DNA of 64,000 nt from Akkermansiaceae bacterium (GTDB taxonomy: Bacteria > Verrucomicrobiota > Verrucomicrobiia > Verrucomicrobiales > DEV007): contig JACKQC010000006.1 of NCBI GenBank assembly GCA_024233085.1, forward strand, positions 1 through 64,000. Reading direction: 5' to 3'. The notes under the pieces were generated by a model. That model did not search any database, was not told the DNA's origin, and saw only the letters and a program-made list of their open reading frames with translations. Every line of letters begins with the position of its first letter. The first letter of the stretch is position 1. The position numbers and the translations under genes are program-made. Below, one piece after another: positions 42,001-54,000 of this stretch.

Positions 42001-45000
42001 TCGGAAAAGTAAAGACTCCCTTCATACTCCGCCGCCGCCATCCGGGCGCCGTCGGCGGAAATGGCAAGGGCGGTCCAGAAACGATCCGTCCCGGCCTCGC
42101 GGACGCGCCAGGTTTCGCCGCCGTCGGTGGACAGGTAAATCTGGCCGAAATGGACGGTCGCCCCGAGCGTCAGGCCGTCCGCCGACATCGACACGCTGTT
42201 CCAATCGCGGTCGAACTCGCGCGCCTTCCAGGTCGCCCCGCTGTCGGTGGACACGTAAATCCGCCCCCCGAATTCCGCCGCCATCAGGCGCTCGCCGTCC
42301 GCCGAGCTGGCGACCGCGCGCCAGCCCCGGGGGTTGTCGTCCAGACGCTCCGACCAGGTCGCTCCGCCGTCCGTCGAGAGGTGCAAATGCCCGCGGGATT
42401 CCGCCGCCAGAAGTTTCTGGCCGTCCGTCGAGCAGGCGACCGACTCCCAGGGGCGCCGGCCGGCGGCGTCGAGTTTCACCAGGCTCCCGCCCTCCAGCCG
42501 GAACAGGAATCCGCCGTCAGATCCCTCCCCGAAATCGGCGGCCACGGCGACGCCCGCCCCGGATATCGCGATCGAGGTCCAATTCCGCCCCCCGCCTCCC
42601 TCGCCGGCGTATCCGCCCAGGTCAGGCGTCTCCAGCCAGGTCTGGCCGGCATCCTCGGAATGCCAGAGCCCGCCGCCATACGCGATGGCCGCCTGCTTTT
42701 GCCCGTCGGCGGAGCGCGCCACCCCGACCCACTCCCGGCCGGTTCCGCTCAAGGCGGCGATGGGACCCAGTCCCGGGCCGTCCAGTTGGTGGGGCGTGCC
42801 GTTGTATACCGCGGCCAGAACCTCCCGACCATTTCCCGAAAGAGCGAGCGCTGACCAGTTTTGTTGTTCGACCGATCGCGGGGCCCACGTCGCCCCGAAG
42901 TCGCTCGAGACGTGGATTTGGCCCCCCAGAACCACCGCCGCCAGGTGGCGGCCGTCCGCCGAGGACGCGATGGATCGCCAATGGCGGTCGCTCTCCCGCG
43001 CCGTCCACGTCGCCCCGAAGTCGCTCGAGACGTGAATGTGCCCGAAATACGCCACCGCCGCCAGGTGGCTGCCGTCCGCCGAGGACGCGATGGAACTCCA
43101 CCTATGGTTTTCCACATAAGGCGTCCACACCTCGCCCGGGGGCAGGTCGCCCTCGCCGTCCGGCAGGGTGAAAGACGGGGCGTCGTTGACCGGGGTCACC
43201 GTCAGGGTGAAGGTCCTCTTCACAGTGTGGGCACCCTCGGTCACGCTGACGGTGATCGTCGCCATGCCGTGCCGATCGGGCGCCGGGTGGATCGTCAGCG
43301 TGCGTTCCGTCCCCGAACCGCCCAGCGCCAGGTTCGCGTCGGGCACCAGGGTCTGGTCGCCGCTCCTGACCGTCACCATGGCGCCCTCGCCCACCGTGAA
43401 CGGAATCGGGTCCGTCGCGCCGTCCTCGGGAATCGCGCGATCCGCAAAGGCCGGCGGCGCGCCGCCGCCGGCCGTAACCGTGAGGGTGAAGGTCCGGCGT
43501 TCGCCGGTGTCCATCCCGCCGCGGTCGGTGCCGCCATTGTCCCGCGCGGTCACCGTCACGGTCGCCGTCCCCGCCGCCGTCCCCGCCGCCGCGCCCGGGG
43601 TGAAGCTCAGCGTGCCGTCGGCCGCGATGGCCGGGACCGCGGCGAACAGCGCGCCGTCGCTCGTCGTGACCTCGAAGCTCACCGTCTGGGCGCTCTCGTC
43701 GTCCGGCCCGGGGCTGACGCCGGTGGCGAAACCGGCATAGGAATGCGCGCCGGAGCCGGCCTCGACGGTGACCGCGTCCATCGCCAGCGCGAAGATCGGC
43801 GGGTCGTTGACCGGCGCCACCGACACCGTGAAGTCATCCGTCACGGTGTGGACGCCGTCGGTCACGCTGACGGTGATCGTCGCCATGCCGTGCCGATCGG
43901 GCGCCGGCTGGATTGTCAGGGTGCGTTCGGCCCCGCCGCCGCCCAGCGTCAGGTTCGCGTCGGGAATCAGGGTCTGGTTGTCGCTGACCGCCGTCACCAC
44001 CAAGTCGCCCGGCGCCGTCTCCGCGTCTCCCACCGTGAAGGAAAACGGTCCGATGGGGAAGTCCTCGCTGGTATCCTGATCGTCGGTATGGCTCAGGGTC
44101 GGCGGACCGTTGGCGATGGAGATGGCGAAGGTCCGGGGCTCGCTGGCGTCGATCCCGCCGCGGTCGGTGCCGCCATTGTCCCGCGCGGTCACGGTGACCG
44201 TGGCGGTTCCGGTCATAGTGCCCGGAATGAAGGTCAGTTCCCCGGTCTCGTCGATCGCGGGCGGCACGGCGAACAGCCCGTCGGCGTCCGCGGAGACCTC
44301 GAAGCTCACCGTTTGACCCGCCTCGTTGACCGGCCCGGGACTGATGTCGAAGGCGAAGCCGGGCCGGCTGAAGGGTCCCGACCCCGCCGTGACCTCCACG
44401 CCCGCGGAGCTGTTTTCCTCCCGCGAAGTGTAAATCTTCCCGCCGAACACGACGGCCGCGAGCCGGGTCCCGTCCGCCGAGGAGGCGACCGCGGTCCAGG
44501 TCCGCGCGCTTTCCCGCGGTTCCCAGGTGTCGCCGCCGTTGGCGGACTGGTGGAGCAGGCCGTCCTGCTCGGCCGCGAGGAGTTTCGCGCCGTCGGCCGA
44601 CATCGCGACCGACACCCAGGTGCGGGCGCTCTCCCGCGCCGTCCAGGTCGCCCCGCCGTCGGTCGAAAGGCGAATCTGACCGCCGTGCGCCACCGCCGCG
44701 ATCGTCATCCCGTCGTCGGAGGAGGCGATCGACGTCCAGTCCCCGGTGCCCGCGCCGACGGCCGCCGTCCAGGTCGTCCCGCCGTCGGCCGACCGGTGGA
44801 TCTGGCGGTCGCCCGTCGCCACCGCCGCGAGTTTCGCGCCGTCGGCCGAGGAGGCGACCGAGGTCCAGAAATCGGAGTTTCCGCTCTCCGCCCAGGTCGC
44901 GCCGCCGTCGGCCGACACGTAAAGGTGGCCGATGTGCTCCGCCGCCACGAGTTTCATCCCGTCGGCCGAGGCCGCGACGGAAATCCAGCCCCGGCTGCCG

Positions 45001-48000
45001 GCCGCCGCGGCCGCCGCCCAGGTCACCCCGCCGTCGGTCGACAGGTAAATCTGGCCGCCATTTTCCGCCGCCGCGAGCTTCGCGCCGTCGGCCGACATCG
45101 CGATCGACACCCAGTTTCGCAACCCGGCGCCCGCGCGCGGGATCCAGGTTTCCCCGCCGTCGGTCGACGTGTAAATCTGTCCGCCGAAGTGCGCCATCGC
45201 CAGTTTCAGACCGTCGTCCGACATGGCGATCGTCCGGTGCGGCGCGTCGCCCCCCCGCTCGACCCAAGCTTGCCCGGCCGGCACGGATTTGGCCTTGGGC
45301 AGGGAGAAGGCCGGGGCGTCGTTGACCGGATCGACGGTGACGGTGACGGTGGCCTCGAGGCTGTCGTTCGACCCGTCGCTGGCGCGGTAGGTGAAGGTCG
45401 CCTCCCCGAAGAAATCGGGCGCCGGATGAAAAACGACGGAGTTCCCCGTCACCGTGTCGAGCCTGCCCTCGGCGGGATCCGGCGGAGAAACGATGCTGTA
45501 TTCGAGGTCGGATCCCTCGGGATCGGTGGCGTCGAGGGTCACGGTCACGCCGGCGGAATCCTCGAGGGTCGAGGCGGCGACCGCCTTCGCGACCGGGGCC
45601 TCGTCGAGGCCGGTGACCCGGATCTCCAGTGCCTGGGTCGCGCTCAGGGCGGGATCGCCGCTGTCGGTCACGGTAACGGTGACCCGATAGACACCGTCCA
45701 TGTCCACGTCGCCCGGGGTTTCGAAATCCGGCGGCGCGAGGAAGCTGACCTTTCCGCCGGCATCGACGCCGAGGCTGGCGGAGTCGGGGCCGTCCAGCGT
45801 GTAGGTCAGCCTCTGCACGGGGAAATCGGGGTCCTCCGCCGCCACGGTGGCGGCCAGGGAAGCGTTCTCGGGCACGGAAATCTGGACATTCGCCGCGCCG
45901 TCGTAACTGGTGAACCGCGGCGCGTCGTTCGGGTCGGCCACGGTCATGACCAGTTCCTTCTCGAAGGCCAACGCCGGGTCGCCGTTGTCGGTGGCGCGGA
46001 CGCGGAGATGGTAGGTCTCCCTGCGTTCCACCAGGGCCTCGAGAGTCAGCGAGATCGAATTTCCATCGACGACGAAGGCCGCGTTGTCCTCGTCTCCGGT
46101 TCCCGGCACCAGCTCGAAGACGTGTTGCTGACCGTCGTCCGGATCGACGGCGGAAAGCGCGCCGGAGGTTTCGCCCGAGCCGTTGTCGAGCAGGATGTCG
46201 GTGGGCGCCTGGTTCGACTGGCGCTGCACGGTCACGGTGTAGGTCCGGGAGTTGTTTTCATCGGAGGACGTCACCACGATCGCGATGGCGGTGCTGTCGC
46301 CCGTCAACGTCACGGGATCGCCGCCCAACCCGGGAGACACCGCGACGCCGTTGACGGTCACCGTGGCGGCTGGGTCCAGAGGCACGGGAATCACCCCGAC
46401 TTCGGTCACCGCGTTGGCCGCGATGGCGTTGTATTCCAGCCAATCCCCGTCAAAGGCGGGGCTGATGGCGACTTCCGAAAGCGCCAGCGCCGCGAGCCGG
46501 GTTTCGGCCGGATCGGTGACGAGGAATTCGGCCTCGCCCCCGGAGTCGAGGAAGGCCGCGGTGCCGAGGTAGGAAACCACGAGACGGTAGAGCCCCGGCG
46601 CCGCGTCGGCCGGCACGGTGAGTGTGGCGCCGGCGTCGCCGCCGGTCACCGGCGCGGTGACCGGAGATCCAACGGGGGTATTTTCCAGGAAAAGCTGGAA
46701 GGTGGCCGAGCCCTCGTTCACGACGAAGGATTCCGAGCGGACGGTGGCTTCGCACATGACGTCGATCGGGCCCATGGAGCGGGTCACCGTTTCCGGCGTC
46801 ACCGTGACGGTGGTCGGCTCGGCATTTTGCTGAATTTCAAGCGTGTGCGTGTCGTCGAAGGCGCGCTGGAAGTTCCCCGGTTCGAGGCCGGGGGCAAAGG
46901 CCCCGTAGATCTGGTAGCGGCCGGGCGCCAGCCCGGCGGGAAGAGCGTATTCCACCGCGGCCGCCCCCTCGGTGACGGGCCCCTCGACCGGTGCCCCGAT
47001 CGTCATGCCGTGAATGTCGCGAACCTCGAAGGCGACCGTGCCCTCGCTAAAAAGTCCCGCCGGCGACTCCAGGGTTGCCCAGATTGTCACGCTGCTCTCC
47101 CCGGTTCGATAGGGGGCGACGGCGCCCGTAACCGTCAGGGTCACGGCCGCGGGCTCCACCACCAGGGCGGATTGGGTGCGGGCGGATGGATCGTTCTCGG
47201 TTCCCAGAAAATCGTGGTGCATCACGTAGTGCCCCACGATCAGCCCGCCGGGCAGGGTGTAGTCCGCCGAATAGGAACCGTCCGGGCCGACTTCAGCGGC
47301 CAACGGGGCGCCCACCGCATCTTCGTCCGCGTCGGTGAGCGAAAGGATCACCTGTCCGGCGGTCGCCGGGGCCACCGAACCGGACACCGTGACGACCGCG
47401 GGCTCAAGGCTGTAGGAAACCGTCAACGGGTCGGGGACCATCTCGTCCTCGGGCGCCGTTTCACCCTGGGAAATCGGTTCCCCCGCCGGAGCGAAGCCGG
47501 GAGGCGGTCCGCCGACCGGGCCATCGAAGTCCTGGTAGGTCCCCTCCGCGAAGGCGCCAGTCAAACCCTCCGCCGCGGGTCCGTTCGGCGCGGCGGAAGC
47601 CCCGTCGGCGAGAACCAGGGTCCCCAGCTTCACGGACGAGAAAAATCCCGTCGCCGCCGATCCGGTGTAAATCCCCCGCAGGGTCAGCGCCGTGGTTCCC
47701 GCCGGGATCAGCGACCGGTCGAGGCGCATCCAGCCCCCGGCGAAGCCGTTGCTGATCGCGTACCCGGCGAAGCCAATCACCTGATCGCCGTGCAGCGCGT
47801 GGAAATACACGCCGCCGCCGTTCACCGTCGCGTTCGGGGACACCACCGCGGCCCGGACGGAAACCCACGAATCGCCGTCCCGATCGTCGGCCGCCGCCAG
47901 GTAGGTCTGGGTGGGGGCGCCGATATTGACCGACGCCGTGGCGCGCAGCGCCGGGTTATTGGGAAAGCGGACCGTGACCTCCTGGCGTCCCGGACGGCCG

Positions 48001-51000
48001 AAAACGACGTCGATCTCCCCCCCGGCGCTCTTCACGTCAAGCGGCAGCCGCTGGCCGCCAATGGTCGCGTCAGGGTCCGAGGAGACAATCTGGTGGGCAT
48101 ATTCATATCCCAGCGCGTCCCCGACGCTGTCGCGGAACTCGTAGCGGAATTTCGACGGCTCACCCCGGTTGGCCGAGGGACGATCCGCCGTGAGCGCGAT
48201 GGCGGCCGGGGACGCCACGGCCAGGGCCAGGAAATGCTGCGCCACCCCGCCCGAGGCGACCGAAACGAATTCCCGTCCGCCGGTCAGGTCCGCGGGGCGG
48301 GGGCCGTAACCGGCGCCCCAGGCCAGCAGCTTTCCATCCGCCGTCACGGCGGCGCTGCCCAGCGCCGAGGCCGCGATCGATACCGCCTTGCCCGGCTGCC
48401 CGTTAATCCGGACGTCCGGGAACAAGACCGGATAATAGCTTTGGTACGGAAGGATTTGCCCCGCCTGTCCGAGCCCCCAGTTCCAGACCCGGCCTTCCGC
48501 GTCGAGCGCCATCGAGTGAAAGACGCCCGCCGCCGCGCCGGACGGGTTCGGACCGATGCCCACCGGAGGGTAAACCGGGTATCCGCCACCGCCGGGACCC
48601 AGGCGGCCGGCATAATTCGCCCCGAATCCGAGCAGGTGCCCGGCGTTGTCGAGGACCAGACCGTGATTCTCCCCGCCGAAAAGGGCTCCGAGATTTTGCC
48701 CGCCCGATCTCCGCGCCGGAACCAGTTCGAGGCGGTTGAAAACGGGGTCCAATCCCCAGACCCAGAGGCTGCCGTCCGCCTTCACCGCGACGCCGCAGTT
48801 TTTCAGGGCGGCGATGGAGACCACGTTCGTCAGGTCCTTGACCGGGCTGGGCTGGAAGTTTGGATAGAAGCTCTGGGCGCCGTTCCCGAGCTGGCCCAGA
48901 TCGTTCCGTCCCCAGGCATAGACGGTCCCGTCTTCGTGCAGGGCGAGGCTGTATTCCATGCCGGCACTGACTTGGACAATGCCGGTGAGACTGGGCCGGA
49001 GCGCACCCGGCATTCCAGAGGAGCCCGTGGAGGGACCCAACTGTCCCCGACTGTTCGATCCCCACGAAAACACCTCGCCACCCTTAACCATCAGGCTGTG
49101 ATTGAGGCCGGCGGCCAGGCTCTGGATCGGCTCCGCGTAGTTGCCCAGCGGGACCGGCTCCAGCAGGCCCCGCGGAAACATCAGGAGATCGGTCCCGGGC
49201 ATCTTGGGCGTCACCGTGACCGCCTTGCTCTCGCCCTCGCCCGTCGCCGTCTTGAAGGCCCTCACCACCGTCCCGCCCACGCGTCGCAGGGTGATCGTGA
49301 CCCGTTTTCTCCCCTGATCGAGGAACGGATTGAAAGACACGTCCCCGGGGAGCACCGCCCGGTCATCCGAACAGCGGAAGCCCACCGTTCCGTTGAAATT
49401 CCGGTCGATCTGGCCGTCGGGCTGGAAAACGGCCACGAGGAACGAAAAACTCCGTCCCGACGCCACCCTCTCCGGCATCCCGATCAGGCGCACCGCGCCG
49501 CCCGGCGGCACCAGCGCGACAGTGGCCTCGCTCGACGAGGAGGGCGCGTGCACCGTGCTGGAAAAGGACACTTCCAGCGTGTAAACGCCGTCCGCCGTGC
49601 CGGCCGGAACCGGATAATCGACCGCGGCGGAACCGTTCGCCACCGCCCCCACAACGGCCGCCCCGAGGTTCGTGCCGCCGTTTTTGATCTGGAAACGCAC
49701 CTCGCCCTGGCCGACCACCCCCGCGGCGGAGGTCACCGTCGCCTCCAGGGGAACGACGGTCGGGTTCGCCGGATTGACGACGACCGTCACGTTTTTTCCC
49801 GTCACCGTGCTTGGCGCGGGCGTCACCGTCAGCGTGCCGCCGGGAGTGACGACGCGGTAATTGCCGAGGACCTTGCCGGGATCGGTGAACGCGGCCGTCA
49901 CGGGATACTGGCCCGGCTTGCTGGAGCGGTCCGCCGATGTGACGGCGGTCGCGGTGAGGTTGTCGCCGTTCTGAAGCCCCGACAGGACGATGGGAATGGG
50001 CGGGTTGTCGGCGCCGTAGGGCCGGCTCACCGAACCGATCTGGACATAGAGGTCCGTGAGGTCCCTCGTCCGGACCACCCGCACCGGGGAATAGACGACG
50101 GTTCCCGCGCCGATGGCGTAGGCCCGGACACTGTAATAGGTGAGCGGCTGGAGGCCGGTGATCCGGGCGTTCGCCGGCCCGGTAACCACGGGGGACACCA
50201 CCCGCGCCGCGTTTTCGAGGGTCGGCGTGATCTGGTCGGAGCCATAGACGAACCCGCTTTCCTGAGCGACGCCGGTCACGATCGAGAACACTTCGACGAT
50301 GCTGGCGAGTTCGCGAACGAGGTTCACGTCGCCCACCACCGGCGGCGCCGGGCCGGTCCTGAAAGCCTGCATCGCGCTGTGCGAGGTGCCGGATTCGTTG
50401 GTGGCGAAAGCCCTCGCGTAATAAACCGTCGACGCCTGCAAACCGGAGACGGTTCCGCCGAAGGCGCCCGGACCCGTGCCCGCCGTCGTCGCCATCACCC
50501 CCGGACCGCCCAGCCTCGGGTCGGGCGTCGCGGAAACCACGAATCCCCGGGACGAGATCGTGCCGCCGCCGTCGGAATCCACGTTCCCCGAAAGATCGGC
50601 CGAAAAATAGGTGATCGCCGCCGCCGGGCCCGCCGAAACCGTCGGCACCGAGGGCGGAGCGGTGAAGTTCGCCACCGGCGAGTAGGCCGTGCCGCCCTCG
50701 CCGACGGCGAAGGAGCGAAACGCGATGTGCGAGCCCGGCGCGAAGGTGATGCCCGCCGAGAACACGCCCGAGGCGGGCGCCGCCACCGACAATACGCCGG
50801 CGCCGCCGGGCATCGGGTCGGGGTTGGCGTTGCCCTTCGCGAAGAGGAAACCCCGCTCCGTGAGGCCCGCGCCGCCGTCGAACAGCACCGTCCCGGCCAG
50901 GGTCGCGGCCTGCTCGGTGATCCCCGACGCCGAGGGCGTTCCCAGCACCGGCAGCCCGGGACCGACGGTCACCGTGAAGCTGGCCATGGTGGCGTTCCCG

Positions 51001-54000
51001 GCCGCGTCGGTCGCGGTCACCGTCACCACGGTCTCGCCGATGGGGAAGGTCCCGCCGCTCGGATGCGAATACAAAAGGTCCGGACTGGCGGTCACCGCGT
51101 CGGTCGCCAAAGCCATGCCGTAGTTAACCGCCGCCCCGGCCGGACTGGTCGCGGGCGTCGTCACATCGGCCGGCGGCGTCAACTCGGGTGCGACCGTGTC
51201 CCGAACCGTCACGTCGAAGGCCCCTGTGGCCGAAAGGCCGCCGCTGTCGGTGACCGTCGTCGTCACCGCGGTCGTTCCCAGCGGGAAGGTCGCGCCGCTG
51301 GCGGGCACGCCCGCCCCGGCGATGGCGCCGTCCTCGATGTCCGTTCCCGTGACGTTGAAAACCGCCACCGCGCCGCCCGGCCCGGTGGCCTCGAGGGTCA
51401 GGTCGGCCAGGGCATCGACCAGAGGCGGATCGTTCACCGGGGTGACGTTGATCGTCACCGTCGCCGGATCGCTCTCCAGCGCGCCGTCCGAAACCCGGAA
51501 AGTGAAACTATCGGGGCCGAAGTAATTCTCCGCCGGCGTGTAGGTGAGACTCGCCCCGGAACCGGCCAGCGTCCCGTGCGCCGGCTGACCGGCGACGGAA
51601 AACGACAGCATCGCGCCCGCGTCGGGATCGTCGCCCGTGAGCGTGACGGCCAGCGGAGTGTCCTCGGCGGTGGACAGGCCCTGGCCGTCGGCCGTCGGCG
51701 GCTCGTTGACGTTCGTGACCGTGATCGTGAAGGCCTGCTCGACCGAGAAAGCCGGCGAACCGTCGTCGGTCGCCCGCACCCGGACCCCGAGGGTGGGCGT
51801 GGTTTCGAAATCCGCCGCCGCGACCAGCCGCAGTTCGTTGCCGACGATGGAAAAGGCCGCGTTGTCGTCCCCGCCCGCGCCGGGAACCAGCGCAAAGCTA
51901 TGGGTCTGTCCCGCGTCCGGATCGGTCGCGGAAAGCAGGCCGACCACCTGTCCCGGCGAACCGTTCTCGGCGACGGTCGATTGGCTCAGCGACACGGCGG
52001 TGGGCGCGAGATTCAGCACCGCCGTGACATTGAAGGAATGCGCCGTCGGCGGCCCGTCCCCGTCGCTCAGGGAAACGCTCACGACATAGGTTCCCGACTC
52101 CGTGTAGGTGTGGCCGAGGGAAAATGTCTTCGCCCCCGCGTCGATGCCGAGCGCTCCCGCCGGCGTGCCGTCGCCGTAGTCCACCGTCCCCGTCCAGGTG
52201 TCGTCGCCCGGGTCCGTGAAATTGACGGTGCGCGACAGGTCGCCCGAAGGCGGCGGAAGATCCGCGTCCGGCCCGAGATCGTAGGCGGGCGCCACGTTGG
52301 CCACGTTCAGAGTGAAAGACGCGGTGGCGGACTCCATCGGCGCGCCGTTGTCCGTCGCCGTGATCGTGACGATCGGGCTGGCCGGCCCGTCGGCCGGCGT
52401 GTGGCGCCACGTCCAGGTTCCCGCCCCGTCGTCCTTCGTGACCGCACCGAGACTGGCGGTCAGCGTGACCCCGGCGGCGCCCTCGGCGTCGGAAAAAGTT
52501 CCGGTCGCGGTCGCCTCGCTCCCCTCGCCGGCCGAAACCGCGGCGGCGTCCGCGGCGACCTCGGGCGCGTCGTTCACAGCATTGACGGTGAGGACGAAGG
52601 AGTCCGCGACCGATTCGGTTCCGTCATCGACGGTGATCGTGACCGTGGCCGAGCCGAACTGGTTCGCGGCGGGCGTCAGTGTGACAGTCCGGTTTTCCCC
52701 CATCCCGCCGAAGGCGATTCCCGAGAGCGGCAGCAGCGCCGCGTTGCCGGTGGCCGCGCTCACCGCCAGGGAGGCGGCGTCGGTTTCGAGATCGGCGATC
52801 GTGAACGCCACCGGTCCGGCCGGCGTGTCCTCGTCCGTCGACCGGTCGGCGATGTCCGAGATCGTGGGCGGATCGTTGACCGGCGCCACATTGAGAACAA
52901 AGCTCCGGCTCGCCGTGAGCTGGCCGTCGCTCACCGTCAGGGTGATGGTCGCGGCGCCGAATCCGTTCGCCGCCGGGGTCACCGTCACCGTCCGGTTGCC
53001 GCCGCTTCCGCCCAGCACGATCGCCGACACGGGAACCAGCGCGGGGTTGTCCGAAGCGGCGGTCACCGCCAGGTCGCCGGCGGGCGTTTCAGCGTCGTCC
53101 ACCGTGAACGCCAGGGCTCCGGTCGCGCCGTCTTCGTCGACGTTCTGATCGGCGATCGCGCCGAGAGTCGGCGCGCCGTTGCTGACCGCGAGAACGAAGC
53201 TGTCCGAAGCCGACAGATCCCCGTCGCTGACGGTCACTGTGACCGTCACATTGCCGGTCATGCCCGCCGCCGGGGTCAGCGCGATCGTCCGCGCGCCGTC
53301 GGCGCCGCCCAGGGCGATGCCCGACGGGGGCAACAGCGTTTCGTTCGACGAGGAGGCGGTCACCGCGAGCGTTCCCGCCGCCGTTTCCACGTCACCCACG
53401 GAGAAGGATATCGGGCCGGTATTGCCGCCGATGCTCACCGCCTGATCCGAGATGTCGCTGACCGTCGGCGCGTCATTGACGGGACTGACCGTCAGATCGA
53501 AGGCCGAGGTCGCCGTCAGCCCGCCCGGGTCGGTCACCGTCAGCGTGATCGTCGCGCTTCCGAACTGGTTCGCCAACGGCGTCACCGTCACCGTCCGCGC
53601 CCCCGGGCCGCCCGACACCGGCGAAATCGAAATCGCCCCCAACGGCGCCAGCGCCGCGTTGCTCGTCGCCGCCGTCACCGTCAGCGTCCCCCCCTCCGGA
53701 TCGCCCACCGTGAAGCCCAGCGCTCCGGTGTCCTCGTCCTCGTCGATCGTCGGGCCGCCGATCGACGTGATCGTCGGGGCCTCGTTGACGTCGGTCACCG
53801 TCACCGTGAACGCTTTCTCAAAAACCCCGCCCGGTCCGCCGTCGTCGGCCGCCACCCGCACGCTGTAGCTGTTCTTCGTCTCGAAATCCGCCCCCGCGCT
53901 CAGCCGCAGCTGGTTGCCCAGCAGGTTGAAAGCCCCGTTGTCCGTGTCCCCCGTTCCCGCCGCGAGGGCGAAAGTGTGCGTCGCCCCCGCGTCCGGATCG

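Noticed and set aside
38655..42854. A 1,399-codon plus-strand frame antisense to the barrel and giant B tail
   Set aside because: The opposing strand encodes the conserved shared tail and LysM; the plus translation has no recognisable feature.
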